Source: Gemella morbillorum (GTDB lineage Bacteria; Bacillota; Bacilli; Staphylococcales; Gemellaceae). From it: a DNA stretch of 64,000 bases. The position numbers were made by a program, and so were the translations under genes. Under the pieces are notes generated by a model. The model searched no databases. It worked only from the letters and a program-made list of their open reading frames with translations, and was not told where the DNA came from. Shown here piece after piece: positions 1-9,767 of the stretch. The number at the start of each line of letters is the position of its first letter. Position 1 is the stretch's first letter. The stretch is taken from contig NZ_LS483440.1 in assembly GCF_900476045.1 (NCBI RefSeq), forward strand, positions 1,488,001-1,552,000, written 5' to 3'.

Positions 1-713
1 GATGCTCCACCTACTAATGCTCCATCTACATCTGGGCAAGCTAGGTATTCTTTTACATTCTCAGGTTTAACTGATCCACCGTATTGAACACGTACTTTGT
101 CAGCAACTTCTTTTCCGTAAAGACCTTCTACAATATCACGTACTGCTTTACACATTTTTTGTGCATCTTCTTTAGTTGCAGATTTTCCAGTTCCGATTGC
201 CCAAATTGGTTCGTAAGCAACAACAAGTTTCTCCGCTTGCTCTTTTGTTAAACCAGCAAGGTCAACTCGTAGTTGAGAAGTAATAACTTCTACCACTCTT
301 CCAGCTTCATACTCTTCTAGAGTTTCACCACAACATACGATAGGTACTAAACCATTTTCGAATGCAGCAATAGTTTTTTTGTTGATTAATTCATCAGTTT
401 CCCCAAAGTATTCACGTCTTTCAGAGTGACCTAATATTACATATTTAACACCTAAATCGTTTAATACATAAGGAGAAGTTTCTCCTGTGAATGCTCCACT
501 TTTTTCAAAGTGACAGTTTTCAGCGCCGATTGCTAATTCACTACCTTTAGTTAATTCTACTAAGGCTTCTAAATGAGTAGCTGGTGCACAAATAGCTGAT
601 TCTACTGAAGATGCTGCTGGGACCTTTGTTGCAACTTCTTTAGCAAATTCACGCGCTTCTTTTACTGTTAAATTCATTTTCCAATTTCCTGCGATAAATG
701 GGATTCTTGACAT
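1..713 (-). CDS. tpiA: Triosephosphate isomerase (partial, C-terminus outside window)
   Basis: Interconverts dihydroxyacetone phosphate and glyceraldehyde 3-phosphate in cytosolic glycolysis. The first 237 residues are present; the rest runs off the left edge. The start [14 protein letters not shown] carries the active-site Asn and Lys of the family. GHSERR (about residue 94) holds the electrophilic His and [11 protein letters not shown] (about 165) the catalytic Glu. The start has AAGGAGAG just upstream. It is last of the visible cggR-gap-pgk-tpiA genes, about 30 bases after pgk, and is probably driven by the CggR-controlled promoter near 4220. Identity is secure. Confidence 0.97.
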   Translation of the reverse strand, partial: MSRIPFIAGNWKMNLTVKEAREFAKEVATKVPAASSVESAICAPATHLEALVELTKGSELAIGAENCHFEKSGAFTGETSPYVLNDLGVKYVILGHSERREYFGETDELINKKTIAAFENGLVPIVCCGETLEEYEAGRVVEVITSQLRVDLAGLTKEQAEKLVVAYEPIWAIGTGKSATKEDAQKMCKAVRDIVEGLYGKEVADKVRVQYGGSVKPENVKEYLACPDVDGALVGGA

Positions 714-742
714 AACGTTACTCTCCTTGAATTTTTAAAAAA

Positions 743-1939
743 TTATTTGTTTGATAATGAATCGATACCAGGTAATACTTTCCCTTCAAGATACTCTAAA
801 GATGCTCCTCCACCTGTTGAGATATGAGAGAATTTTTCAGCATATCCTAAAGAAATAGCAGCTGTTGCACTATCTCCACCACCGATAATAGTAGTAGCAC
901 CTTCTAAGTTTGCAATTGCTTCACAAACTCCAATAGTCCCTTTAGCAAAGTTTGGCATTTCAAAGACACCCATAGGACCATTCCAAATTACTGTTTTTGC
1001 TCCTTCAAGAGTTTTCTTGAATAGTTCAACAGATTTTGGACCAATATCCAATCCTTCTTCATCTGCTTGAATATCACTTTCTGCTATACGACTAGGTGCA
1101 TCATTAGAAAATTCTTTAACAACTACCGTATCAATAGGTAAAACTAGTTTATCGCCTGCTTTAGCCATAAGTTCACGAGCATATTCAACTTTATCATTTT
1201 CACAAAGTGACATACCAATTTCCTTACCTTGTGCCTTCATGAAAGTATAAGCCATACCTCCACCGATAATTACTTTATCCGCTTTTTCTAATAAGTTTTC
1301 AATAACAGCAATTTTATCAGAAACTTTAGCTCCACCTAAAATTGCTACCAACGGACGCTCTGGATTATCTACTGCCCCACCGATAAATTTAATTTCCTTA
1401 TCAACTAAAAATCCAGAAGCAGAGTTACCTTCACCAATATTAGATGCTATACCAACGTTAGATGCGTGGGCACGGTGTGCTGTCCCGAAAGCATCATTAA
1501 CATATACATCACCTAGTGAAGCCCAGTATTTTGCAAGCTCAGGATCATTTTTAGATTCTTTTTTACCATCTACATCTTCAAAACGAGTATTTTCGAACAT
1601 TAAGATTTCGCCATCTCTTAATCCTTTTATCGCCGCTTCTAATTCAGCTCCACGAGTCTCAGGAATGAATTTTACTTCTTTACCTAATAATTCTGATAAT
1701 CTTACAGCTACTGGCGCTAAACTCTTAGAAGCTTTATCTGCTTCTTCTTTCACACGTCCTAAATGAGAAAATGCAACAACTTTCGCACCTTGATTCAGTG
1801 CATACTCTATTGTTGGTAACGCCGCTGTAATGCGGTTATCGTTAGTAATTTTTCCATCTTTTAAAGGTACGTTGAAATCAACACGCATTAAAACCGTTTT
1901 CCCTTGTAAATTACCTAAGTCTTTGATAGATTTTTTCAT
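743..1939 (-). CDS. pgk: Phosphoglycerate kinase
   Basis: Transfers the acyl phosphate of 1,3-bisphosphoglycerate to ADP, the first ATP-yielding step of lower glycolysis. At 398 residues it has normal bacterial length. Visible motifs are the substrate-binding MRVDFNVP (about 18-25), HLGR near 59, the hinge region GGAKVSDK (about 203) and the nucleotide-binding GGGDSATA near 350. A good Shine-Dalgarno (AAGGAGC) precedes the ATG. It lies between gap and tpiA in one orientation; a stem-loop in the gap-pgk spacer may set relative transcript levels. Confidence 0.98.
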   Translation of the reverse strand: MKKSIKDLGNLQGKTVLMRVDFNVPLKDGKITNDNRITAALPTIEYALNQGAKVVAFSHLGRVKEEADKASKSLAPVAVRLSELLGKEVKFIPETRGAELEAAIKGLRDGEILMFENTRFEDVDGKKESKNDPELAKYWASLGDVYVNDAFGTAHRAHASNVGIASNIGEGNSASGFLVDKEIKFIGGAVDNPERPLVAILGGAKVSDKIAVIENLLEKADKVIIGGGMAYTFMKAQGKEIGMSLCENDKVEYARELMAKAGDKLVLPIDTVVVKEFSNDAPSRIAESDIQADEEGLDIGPKSVELFKKTLEGAKTVIWNGPMGVFEMPNFAKGTIGVCEAIANLEGATTIIGGGDSATAAISLGYAEKFSHISTGGGASLEYLEGKVLPGIDSLSNK

Positions 1940-1979
1940 GGAAAGCTCCTTTTTAAAAATTTATTAGAATATATGAGAC

Positions 1980-2008
1980 AAGATATAAGTTTAGTAAACT
2001 TATATCTT
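1980..2008 (-). terminator. Stem-loop between gap and pgk (processing or attenuating hairpin)
   Basis: A perfect 12-13 bp inverted repeat (AGATATAAGTTT, 3-nt loop, AAACTTATATCT) lies in the 97-base gap-pgk spacer. On the minus strand the downstream arm is followed by TTGTCTC rather than a run of T, so it is a weak intrinsic terminator at best. Partial termination or RNA stabilisation after gap, which is usually expressed more than its neighbours, is the likely role; this is inference. Confidence 0.6.
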
Positions 2009-2036
2009 ATCTATTCTTCCTATTATCTATTATAGA

Positions 2037-3044
2037 TTATTTTATTAATCCTGCAAAGTATTTTAATGTTCTTACTAATTGAGATGTGTAAGACATTTCG
2101 TTGTCGTACCAAGAAACAACTTTAACTAATTGTTTGTCTCCAACTGTTAATACTTTTGTTTGTGTTGCATCAAATAATGAACCGTATTCGATTCCTACGA
2201 TATCTGAAGAAACGATTGGATCAACATTGTATCCAAATGATTCGTTAGAAGCAGCTTGCATTGCAGCATTAACTTCTTCAGCTGTAACAGTTTTTTCAAC
2301 TACTGCTACTAATTCTGTTAATGAACCTGTTGGTACTGGTACACGTTGTGCAGCTCCATCTAATTTTCCGTTTAATTCTGGAATTACTAATCCGATTGCT
2401 TTAGCAGCACCAGTTGTGTTAGGTACGATGTTTTCAGCTGCTGCACGAGCACGACGTAAATCTCCACCACGGTGAGGAGCGTCTAGTGTATTTTGATCTC
2501 CAGTATATCCGTGAATTGTAGTCATTAATCCTTCAACTACTGTAAAGTTATCGTGTAAAGCTTTAGCCATTGGAGCTAAACAGTTAGTTGTACATGAAGC
2601 ACCTGAGATAACTGTTTCCGTTCCATCTAAAGTTTCGTGGTTTACATTGTATACGATAGTTTTAACATCGTTTCCACCTGGAGCTGAAATAACAACTTTT
2701 TTAGCTCCTGCTTGAATATGAGCTTCTGCTTTTTCTTTAGAAGTGAAGAAACCAGTACATTCTAATACTACATCGATTCCTAATTCTCCCCATGGTAATT
2801 CAGCTGGGTTTGCATTAGCAAATCCTTTGATTTCTTTTCCATTTACTACTAAGCTTCCGTTTTTCTCTACAACTTCACCTTTAAAGCGTCCTTGAGTTGT
2901 ATCATATTTTAATAAGTGTACTAATTGATTAACTGGTGTTAAGTCGTTAATCGCTACTACTTCAATTCCTTCTACGTTTTGAATTCTTCTTAATGCTAAT
3001 CTTCCGATACGTCCAAATCCGTTAATTGCTACTTTTACTGTCAT
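2037..3044 (-). CDS. gap: Glyceraldehyde-3-phosphate dehydrogenase (glycolytic, NAD type)
   Basis: Oxidises and phosphorylates glyceraldehyde 3-phosphate to 1,3-bisphosphoglycerate with NAD. The 335 residues show the N-terminal Rossmann motif INGFGRIGR (about 7-15), the catalytic-Cys segment [10 protein letters not shown] near 151 and HGYTGDQ just after the active-site region. AAGGAGG-like spacing before the ATG is good. It follows cggR by 19 bases and precedes pgk, the cggR-gapA arrangement of Bacilli, which identifies it as the glycolytic rather than the gluconeogenic paralogue. Confidence 0.98.
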   Translation of the reverse strand: MTVKVAINGFGRIGRLALRRIQNVEGIEVVAINDLTPVNQLVHLLKYDTTQGRFKGEVVEKNGSLVVNGKEIKGFANANPAELPWGELGIDVVLECTGFFTSKEKAEAHIQAGAKKVVISAPGGNDVKTIVYNVNHETLDGTETVISGASCTTNCLAPMAKALHDNFTVVEGLMTTIHGYTGDQNTLDAPHRGGDLRRARAAAENIVPNTTGAAKAIGLVIPELNGKLDGAAQRVPVPTGSLTELVAVVEKTVTAEEVNAAMQAASNESFGYNVDPIVSSDIVGIEYGSLFDATQTKVLTVGDKQLVKVVSWYDNEMSYTSQLVRTLKYFAGLIK

Positions 3045-3063
3045 TTTTAGTTCCTCCTAAAAT

Positions 3064-4101
3064 TTATACTAACTTTTTTATAATTTTTTTGCAAATAGCC
3101 TCATCAATAATTAGTGTCGCATTGGCGGGTTTTGTACATAGATAACTATATACTGCATCCGCTTTTTTTTCTCCACCTACTATTGTAAAGACATTATTAA
3201 TGCCATCAACATCTTTAAAACTCATACCTATGGTAGACGTTTTAAATATTTCATTTCCGTCCTTATCAAAATAACTACCAAATGATTCAGAAACGGCCTT
3301 TTTATCTTCCAACACTTTCAAAACCTCCATAGAAGACTTTCTTCTATGAGCCATTTCAAAAGCATTCCCTATACTATGGATTATTATAGATGTCCTATCT
3401 ATAACATCAAGAGCATTTTTTACAACAGGCTCTTTTACGAGTTCTTCTAATGCTTTTTTCCCTATGTTATCCGGAGCATGCAATAGTTGATAATCATGTC
3501 CGGAGTTATTAGCCATTTTTGCCGCAATATCATTTGCCTGATATTCCGTATTAACAACAGATAACCCTCCTCTTATAGGTGTTATAATAACATTTTTTTT
3601 ATAACCAAATGTTTCATTAGCTTTTCCAGCCACATAGTACATTGTACTGCCTCCACTAACTCCAATAACACATTCTTTGGTTATTTGTTTATTGACCTTA
3701 TCTAAAAGTAATTCCGTCATCTCTGCTCGAGTAACTTCACTACTAACAAAATCTCCTGCTACAACATGAACTTGTCTTATTGAGAAATGTTTTTTTATTA
3801 GATTTCTTTCTTTAACAAACGTGTCATTTACTAAAGATGATTTTACTTCCGAAAGAAATTCTTCTCCTTTTTCCGTAATATTCATCCCTGTTGTGTGTTT
3901 AGTAATTAAACCCAAATCAGATAATATATCACATTCTGTTCGTAATTGCCTTTCTGTCATATTTATAAAATTTAATAGCGTCTTTCTTCCGACTGGTTGA
4001 TTAATTTTTATTGTAATCAACAATTCATAACGACTATTGAATTTCATAACCATTTCGGGTACAAGTCTACTTTGTATATGTAACAAATGTAAAATATCCA
4101 T
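3064..4101 (-). CDS. cggR: Central glycolytic genes regulator, SorC/DeoR family
   Basis: Represses the gap operon; in Bacillus subtilis fructose-1,6-bisphosphate releases it from its operator. The 345-residue protein has an N-terminal winged-helix segment (about 30-85) with RQLRTECDILSDLGLI as the recognition region. A SorC-type sugar-binding domain follows, including GVSGGSTMYYVAGK (about 144-157), TPIRGG and HSIGNA. It is the first gene before gap, 19 bases apart, so it is almost certainly autoregulated through the tandem dyad at 4140-4174 in its own leader. Confidence 0.93.
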   Translation of the reverse strand: MDILHLLHIQSRLVPEMVMKFNSRYELLITIKINQPVGRKTLLNFINMTERQLRTECDILSDLGLITKHTTGMNITEKGEEFLSEVKSSLVNDTFVKERNLIKKHFSIRQVHVVAGDFVSSEVTRAEMTELLLDKVNKQITKECVIGVSGGSTMYYVAGKANETFGYKKNVIITPIRGGLSVVNTEYQANDIAAKMANNSGHDYQLLHAPDNIGKKALEELVKEPVVKNALDVIDRTSIIIHSIGNAFEMAHRRKSSMEVLKVLEDKKAVSESFGSYFDKDGNEIFKTSTIGMSFKDVDGINNVFTIVGGEKKADAVYSYLCTKPANATLIIDEAICKKIIKKLV

Positions 4102-4139
4102 ATTTCTTATTCCCCTATTTATTGAAAATTTATTTGTTT

Positions 4140-4174
4140 GGACGTCTTACGTCCTGCTCGGTCACTTTTTGACC
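4140..4174 (-). promoter_or_regulatory. Probable CggR operator: two tandem 15-bp dyads
   Basis: Two perfect inverted repeats of the same geometry, GGACG-N5-CGTCC (4140-4154) and GGTCA-N5-TGACC (4160-4174), are separated by exactly 5 bases. Both fit GGNC-N7-GNCC. They lie between the predicted start of transcription (about 4202) and the cggR start codon. That is the position in which CggR acts as a roadblock in B. subtilis, where the operator also has two GGGAC-containing half-site pairs. Binding by CggR here is inferred from position and symmetry. Confidence 0.85.
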
Positions 4175-4208
4175 ATCTAACACCAAAAAAAATAAACTTT
4201 CTGATTAG

Positions 4209-4237
4209 ATTATAACAAACCCTTTTGAAAAAATCAA
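4209..4237 (-). promoter_or_regulatory. Sigma-A promoter of cggR-gap-pgk-tpiA
   Basis: On the minus strand, TTGATT (4232-4237) and TATAAT (4209-4214) are separated by 17 bases. Initiation near 4202 gives a leader of about 100 nt that contains the tandem operator. Confidence 0.85.
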
Positions 4238-4273
4238 GGATTTTTATTATAATATCATCAAAAAATTTATTTT

Positions 4274-4897
4274 TTATTTTAAAATTGATAATAATTCTAC
4301 CAAGATTATAAAGTAAAACACAAAAATCATCTCATATTCCTTATAATCAACCGGTAAATTAGAAATATACTGACTAGGATAATTTAGTTCAATATCTTTT
4401 TTTAATTTTTCTACATCTAAATTACAAAAATTATATCTATTAAGAACTAAATTAAGTTCCTCTGCGTTATAATAAAATATTTTTTGAACTTTTGAAAAAA
4501 ACAATCCGTCTAATAATATAATATTTTCTATTGATGCCAGAATCGATAATAATTCTTCTTCTGAGAACGATTGATCTTTTGAAATCACATTGTATAAATT
4601 TTCCAAAAGTATTCTTGGTATCTTATAATTAAGTTCTAATTTATTAAAATCAATTTTTGAAACTTTCTTTTCTTTCACTAATGGAGAAGTTTTTTGAGGT
4701 ACTTCATTAGTTTTCTCTTTTTGTAGAAAAGCTACACATTTATCTTCTATTTCAATAGCTTCATCTTGCTTAAATTCTACTCTGTTAGCTAAGTTTTCTA
4801 ACGTTTTTTCTTCATCTAATTTTTGGTAAGGTCTCTTAAACTTGCTACCATCCAATAAATAAAAACCTTTATATGATTTATGATATTTGAATTTCAA
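4274..4897 (-). CDS. Hypothetical protein, 207 residues
   Basis: I do not recognise this protein. The N-terminus (MKFKYHKSYKGFYLLDGSKF) and the middle are highly charged, with Lys/Glu-rich stretches around 25-80. The second half looks like an alpha-helical domain rich in Leu/Ile (about 85-207), ending in a hydrophobic helix (MIFVFYFIILVELLSILK) that could be a membrane anchor or buried helix. It is isolated: it ends just upstream of the cggR promoter and starts about 85 bases after the end of ansA. A ribosome binding site (GAGGTTTAA) precedes the ATG, and codon use resembles the neighbours, so it is probably real. Confidence 0.7.
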   Translation of the reverse strand: MKFKYHKSYKGFYLLDGSKFKRPYQKLDEEKTLENLANRVEFKQDEAIEIEDKCVAFLQKEKTNEVPQKTSPLVKEKKVSKIDFNKLELNYKIPRILLENLYNVISKDQSFSEEELLSILASIENIILLDGLFFSKVQKIFYYNAEELNLVLNRYNFCNLDVEKLKKDIELNYPSQYISNLPVDYKEYEMIFVFYFIILVELLSILK

Positions 4898-4981
4898 AAT
4901 TAAACCTCTTTCCCTATAAAATTCCTTATTATACTAACACATTTCCTAAAATTATTCAACCCTACTTTAAAAGTAAAAATA

Positions 4982-5944
4982 CTAAAACAATTCTTCTAGT
5001 TTACATTTATCTATATTCGCTTCTAATAAAACCAAAAGTTTTATACGAGCTTTTTGGCCACTTAATCCTGTTGTAAAAATAACGCCATCTTGACAAAATC
5101 TTTTTCCGCCACCAACATAGTCATAAACATCTTGTGTTACTCCATTAAACGCTCTAGAAACGAAAACCACAGGAATATTGTCATCAAGGAGTTGTTTTAT
5201 TGCAGGTAAAGTTTTAGGCGGAAGATTCCCCGCACCGAGTGCTTCTATAACTAAACCATCTGCTCCTAAGTTTCGGATAGCGTCAATTAATTCCCCACCC
5301 ATTCCTGCATATGCTTTTAAAAGATAGACTTTTTTTGAAACACTATTTACTTCATAATGTTCTTCCTTTAGTAATTTTTGGAAATAAATAACTTCATTTT
5401 TTGATACTAAGCCTATAGGCCCAAAAGTTGGAGTTTGGAATGTAGCTACATTAGTAGTGTGAGTTTTAGTTACGTAAGTTGCTGTATGAGCTTCATCATT
5501 CATTACGACAAGCACTCCTTTATCGCTACTTTCGTCGCTAACCGCAACAACTAAAGAACTTCTAAGATTCGCCAAGCCATCTGCACCTATTTCATTGCTA
5601 GAACGCATCGCACCTGTTATAACTACAGGAATCTCAACATCTAAAGTTAATTCTAAATAATACGCTGTCTCTTCTAAAGTGTCTGTTCCATGAGTTATTA
5701 CGACACCTTCATACCCTTCATCAATAGCTTGCATAATACGCTGTTTTAATTCAAACATTTCAAATTCTGTAATGTGAGGTGATGGAAGATTATACAAATT
5801 TTCCATATATATGTGAGCTATATGAGAAAAAATACCTTCTCCTATGCTTATAGGATTATTTTCTGTCGGAGAAACTTTTCCTGTTGTATGATCCTCACTC
5901 ATAGAAATCGTTCCCCCAGTGTTTAATATTAATATTTTTTTCAA
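4982..5944 (-). CDS. ansA: L-asparaginase, type I
   Basis: Hydrolyses asparagine to aspartate and ammonia, probably in the cytoplasm since no signal peptide is visible. The 320 residues show both family signatures: NTGGTISM (about 8-15) with the nucleophilic Thr, and HGTDTLEETAYYLE (about 85-98) with the Thr-Asp pair. The length fits type I bacterial asparaginases. It follows the carbonic anhydrase gene by 17 bases, so the two are likely co-transcribed with the carbonic anhydrase first. Confidence 0.93.
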   Translation of the reverse strand: MKKILILNTGGTISMSEDHTTGKVSPTENNPISIGEGIFSHIAHIYMENLYNLPSPHITEFEMFELKQRIMQAIDEGYEGVVITHGTDTLEETAYYLELTLDVEIPVVITGAMRSSNEIGADGLANLRSSLVVAVSDESSDKGVLVVMNDEAHTATYVTKTHTTNVATFQTPTFGPIGLVSKNEVIYFQKLLKEEHYEVNSVSKKVYLLKAYAGMGGELIDAIRNLGADGLVIEALGAGNLPPKTLPAIKQLLDDNIPVVFVSRAFNGVTQDVYDYVGGGKRFCQDGVIFTTGLSGQKARIKLLVLLEANIDKCKLEELF

Positions 5945-5961
5945 ACTAACCCTCTCCTTAA

Positions 5962-6537
5962 CTAATCTTTCATGTTACTATAACCATTCACAACAACTTC
6001 AACTTTACCATCTTCTGGATTGATTACCAATCCATGCACTGGTATATCCTTTGGCATTAATGGATGATTTATTATCATATTAACATCATGACTAACACTT
6101 TCAAAAACATCATCAAAACCATGTAACCATTTGTTTAAATCTATGCCTGAATATTGTAATATATCTAAAGTCTCATTTGATATTCCTCTTTCTTTCATTT
6201 TCTCCAAAACCAAATTAGGATCGATACTTTGCATACCACAGTCATGGTGCCCCATAACGATAATCTCATCAGCCTTTAGCATATAAACAGCCATAATCAA
6301 GCTACGCATAACTGACCCAAACGGATGTGTGAGTATTGCACCTGCGTTTTTCACTACCTTAACATCTCCTGGAGCTAAATTCAGAGATTTTGTCGCAAGC
6401 TCCAAGAGACGAGTATCCATACAAGTGAACATTACCACCCTTTTAGCAGGATATTTATCTTCTGTTTTATATTTTTGATATTCCTCAAACTTCACAAAAT
6501 ATTTATTGTACTCTAACATAGAATCTAGTAACTTCAT
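5962..6537 (-). CDS. Beta-class carbonic anhydrase
   Basis: Hydrates CO2 to bicarbonate. The zinc ligands of the beta class are visible: CMDTRLLEL (about 39; Cys plus the Asp-Arg dyad) and GHHDCGMQ (about 96-103; His and Cys). At 191 residues it matches the short Firmicute proteins such as B. subtilis YtiB rather than plant-type enzymes. Bicarbonate supply for carboxylations is the usual role. It precedes ansA by 17 bases, an operon with no obvious metabolic link. Confidence 0.9.
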   Translation of the reverse strand: MKLLDSMLEYNKYFVKFEEYQKYKTEDKYPAKRVVMFTCMDTRLLELATKSLNLAPGDVKVVKNAGAILTHPFGSVMRSLIMAVYMLKADEIIVMGHHDCGMQSIDPNLVLEKMKERGISNETLDILQYSGIDLNKWLHGFDDVFESVSHDVNMIINHPLMPKDIPVHGLVINPEDGKVEVVVNGYSNMKD

Positions 6538-6639
6538 CGCTATCCCCTTAACTATTCTTTATTAAATCAATCTTATCCACATTTTATTATACTATACTTA
6601 TAGTTTTGCGTAAACTTCAAAATGAAGCATTTTATTTTC

Positions 6640-6676
6640 TAAAAAAGATGCATTACTTTTATGTAACACATCTTTT
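6640..6676 (-). terminator. Terminator after gnd-zwf
   Basis: A 12-bp stem (arms 6645-6656 and 6663-6674, two wobble pairs, 6-nt loop) is followed on the minus strand by a T run just after the zwf stop codon. Confidence 0.8.
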
Positions 6677-6680
6677 CTTT

Positions 6681-8072
6681 TTATTTTATCCAATCAACAA
6701 ATTCATCTGCTTCTTTTGGCCCCATTGAACCTTGTTTGTAAGTATATAATGGCGCTCCTTGTTTATAGTACTTCGCTAATAAATCATTAACAAAAGTCCA
6801 TGATACAACTATTTGATCCCATTGAGAGAATAATGCACGATCTCCTTTAAAGCAAGCATCTAATAACCTCTCATACGCTTCAGGTGTATTTATTCTATTT
6901 TCCAGAATACAACTCTGACAAAAATCTAGAGAAATCTGTTGAAGTTCTTGTTCCGTTCCTGGTTTTTTCGCATTAAATTGGAAATAAACACCTTCATCTG
7001 GTTGAATCTTAATTATCAACACATTACCAGGGATATCACCTACAGCTTTAAATTGAACAACAACCTGAGTTTCACGGCCTCCCATTTTCTTACCTGTTCT
7101 AATAAAGAACGGCACCCCTTGCCAACGCTCATTGTCAATAAATAATTTTAATGCTGCATAAGTCTCAGTCTTAGAATCTTTAGAAATATTTTCTTCATCC
7201 AAATAACCTTCATATTGCGCCATCACTAGACTATCATTCACATTAGTAATAGGCACTAATTTAGAAAGAAGATTGTATTGACTATCGTGAATTCCACGAC
7301 TTCCTTCTTCCTTCGGTTCTTCCATGGCTACTATCGATAAAACTTGTAATAGATGATTTTGCACCATATCTTTAACAGCGCCACTCTTATCATAATAACT
7401 AGCACGGGTCCCCACACCAACTGCCTCTGCTGCTGTAATTTGTACATTTTCTATGAAATCTTTATTCCAAACACCTTTGAAAATAATGTTTTTGAAACGT
7501 AAAGATAAAATGTTTTGAATCATTTCTTTTCCTAGATAATGATCTATATGATAAATTTCCTCTTGACTGAAGAATTCTGCCAACTTATCATTAAGTTCTC
7601 CTGCTTTTTCTAGATTTTCTCCAAATGGTTTTTCTATTATAACCTTAGCATTATTTTCTGAACAATATTTCTTCAATCCATTAGTAATAGTTATAAAGAA
7701 CGATGGAGCAACAGCATAATAATAAATATGTTCTGTAATTCCTTGTTCTATATAAAACTCTTGTAGTAGTTTATAATCTTCTATATTGGTCATCTCCATC
7801 TTAAAGTAGATAATTCTTGAAGAATAGTTTTGGAAATCATTATCGTGAAACTTAGTTCGAGCATGCTCTTTTACCCAACCGCGAACTATATTAATATAAT
7901 CTTCTTGACTATATGAACGACGACCAATTACAATAATTTTGAATTCTTTATCTAATTTTCCTAGAACATCTAAATTATATAAGGCTGGCAATAACTTTCT
8001 ATAAGTTAAATCTCCTGTCCCACCAAATAATGTAATTGCACTTTTATTTTTCATTGTTCCCAACCCAGTCAT
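6681..8072 (-). CDS. zwf: Glucose-6-phosphate 1-dehydrogenase
   Basis: Oxidises glucose 6-phosphate to 6-phosphogluconolactone, entry to the oxidative pentose phosphate pathway. Visible are the NADP-binding FGGTGDLTYRKLLPALY near the N-terminus and the active-site IDHYLGKE in the middle. The frame is open to a TTG at 8105, but the ATG at 8072 (MTGLGTMKNK) has AAGGA 10 bases upstream. An ATG at 8054 (MKNKSAITLFGG) is also possible and fits the usual family start. It overlaps the end of gnd, so the two are translationally coupled. An internal start is uncertain; identity is not. Confidence 0.95.
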   Translation of the reverse strand: MTGLGTMKNKSAITLFGGTGDLTYRKLLPALYNLDVLGKLDKEFKIIVIGRRSYSQEDYINIVRGWVKEHARTKFHDNDFQNYSSRIIYFKMEMTNIEDYKLLQEFYIEQGITEHIYYYAVAPSFFITITNGLKKYCSENNAKVIIEKPFGENLEKAGELNDKLAEFFSQEEIYHIDHYLGKEMIQNILSLRFKNIIFKGVWNKDFIENVQITAAEAVGVGTRASYYDKSGAVKDMVQNHLLQVLSIVAMEEPKEEGSRGIHDSQYNLLSKLVPITNVNDSLVMAQYEGYLDEENISKDSKTETYAALKLFIDNERWQGVPFFIRTGKKMGGRETQVVVQFKAVGDIPGNVLIIKIQPDEGVYFQFNAKKPGTEQELQQISLDFCQSCILENRINTPEAYERLLDACFKGDRALFSQWDQIVVSWTFVNDLLAKYYKQGAPLYTYKQGSMGPKEADEFVDWIK

Positions 8073-9456
8073 AATGATAATTTCCTTCTTTATCTGTTCT
8101 TTCAAAAGTGTGCGCTCCGAAGTAATCTCGTTGTGCTTGAATTAAATTAGCTCCACTTTCAGCAGTAGTATAAATATCTAAGTAAGAAATAGCTGAAGTC
8201 ATAGCACTTAATGGTAATCTATTCGTAATAGCTAATGCTGCTACTTCACGTAAATTGTCTTGTCTTGTTTCAATAACATTTTTGAAAAATGGATCAAATA
8301 TTAAGTTAGCTAACTCCGGATTATTTTGGTATGCTTCGATAATATTTTGAAGAATTTTTGCTTGAATAATACATCCACCGCGGAAAATTTTTGCAATTTG
8401 TGAATAATCAAAAGTCCAGTTGTATTCTTTTTCTGCAGCTTGAAGAAGTTTAAATCCTTGAGCATAAGAAACAATTTTTGAAATAAATAATGCATCACGA
8501 ACAATCTCTTTAAGATGTTCTTTATCTTCAACAATTGCATAAGGTTTACGAGCGAATTCTTTTTCTGCACGAACGCGCTCTTCTTTAAGATTAGACATAT
8601 AACGACCATTTAGGGCAGCTGTAATTACAGAAACATCAATTCCTAAATCGATAGCTTGCTCGTTAGTCCATTTCCCTGTACCTTTTTGTTGAGATTTGTC
8701 TAAAATTTTATCTACTAAATAACTTCCATCTTCTTCTTTAACTTTGAAAATATTGGCTGTAATTTCTATTAAGTATGATTCTAATTCACCTTTATTCCAC
8801 TCTTCAAAAGTTTGTTGTAACTCTTCATTAGTAAAGCCTCCTAAGTGTTTTAAGACTTTGTAAGCTTCTGAGATAAGTTGCATATCTCCATACTCAATAC
8901 CATTATGAACCATTTTTACATAATGTCCAGCTCCTCCTGTTGAAGTATAACTACAACATGGAATTCCATTAACTTTTGCCGCAATTGCTTCTAAAATTGG
9001 TCGAATCTCTTCATATGCTTTTTCATCGCCACCAGGCATTAAAGCAGGACCAAATCTAGCCCCTTCTTCTCCGCCAGAAACTCCAACACCAAAATAATTA
9101 ATTCCTTTTTCTAATAGCAAGTCATATCTTCTTTGTGTATCTTTGAAGAAAGAGTTACCTCCGTCAATAATAATATCCCCTTTGTCTAGGATCGGAGTAA
9201 GTTGATCAATAAGACTATCAACAGCAAAACCTGCTTTTACCATTAAGACAACTTTTCTTGGTTTTTCTAATCCATCTACTAATTCTTGTAAAGAATATCT
9301 TCCTACAACATTTTTATGTGGATGTTCCTCTAACATTTTATCAACAACAGATGTTGTTCTATTGAACACCGCTACTTTAAATCCATTATCAGCAATATTT
9401 AACGCTAAATTACTTCCCATTACCGATAATCCGATAACTCCGATATTTTGTTTCAT
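8044..9456 (-). CDS. gnd: 6-phosphogluconate dehydrogenase (decarboxylating)
   Basis: Converts 6-phosphogluconate to ribulose 5-phosphate, making NADPH and CO2. The 470 residues match the family. Visible are the Rossmann GVIGLSVMGSNLALN (about 6-20), GGNSFFKDTQRR (about 101), GVGVSGGEEGARFGPALMPGG (split motif near 126-146) and the C-terminal substrate segment. The usual Gly after GVIGL is Ser here. It is first of a gnd-zwf pair with overlapping ends, opposite to the more common zwf-first order. A strong SD (AGGAGGT) and a promoter with a dyad lie upstream. Confidence 0.97.
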   Translation of the reverse strand: MKQNIGVIGLSVMGSNLALNIADNGFKVAVFNRTTSVVDKMLEEHPHKNVVGRYSLQELVDGLEKPRKVVLMVKAGFAVDSLIDQLTPILDKGDIIIDGGNSFFKDTQRRYDLLLEKGINYFGVGVSGGEEGARFGPALMPGGDEKAYEEIRPILEAIAAKVNGIPCCSYTSTGGAGHYVKMVHNGIEYGDMQLISEAYKVLKHLGGFTNEELQQTFEEWNKGELESYLIEITANIFKVKEEDGSYLVDKILDKSQQKGTGKWTNEQAIDLGIDVSVITAALNGRYMSNLKEERVRAEKEFARKPYAIVEDKEHLKEIVRDALFISKIVSYAQGFKLLQAAEKEYNWTFDYSQIAKIFRGGCIIQAKILQNIIEAYQNNPELANLIFDPFFKNVIETRQDNLREVAALAITNRLPLSAMTSAISYLDIYTTAESGANLIQAQRDYFGAHTFERTDKEGNYHYDWVGNNEK

Positions 9457-9487
9457 TACTAAACCTCCTAGTTTTTCTTACTTTTAA

Positions 9488-9516
9488 ATTATACCACTAA
9501 ATACAATATTTGTGGT
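9488..9516 (-). promoter_or_regulatory. gnd-zwf promoter with 24-bp dyad
   Basis: An extended -10 (TGGTATAAT, -10 at 9488-9493) lies upstream of gnd. Immediately beside it, at 9493-9516, sits an almost perfect dyad (ACCAC-N-AAATA..TATTT-N-GTGGT) that fills the -10/-35 interval. This placement is typical of a repressor or MerR-like site. No regulator gene lies adjacent. Confidence 0.6.
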
Positions 9517-9725
9517 AACAATTTTGCTCAAAAAATTTTTTACTATAATCTATATAATAATATTTTAAAAAATATACAATCATACAATAATAAACAATTA
9601 TAGAACAAAGCAAAAAAATAATGATACATGTTTTTTTATTTACAGTTATATACTAAATTTTTTACTAAAATCACTATCATTTTACTTTAAATAACCAAAT
9701 ATCTAATAAATAACAAACAAAATAT

Positions 9726-9754
9726 TTGTTTTTTAAAATTTTTTACGATATAAT
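9726..9754 (+). promoter_or_regulatory. aldA promoter
   Basis: TTGTTT (9726-9731), 17-base spacer, TATAAT (9749-9754), about 60 bases before the aldA start codon. Confidence 0.75.
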
Positions 9755-9767
9755 TTTATAAAAAGTA

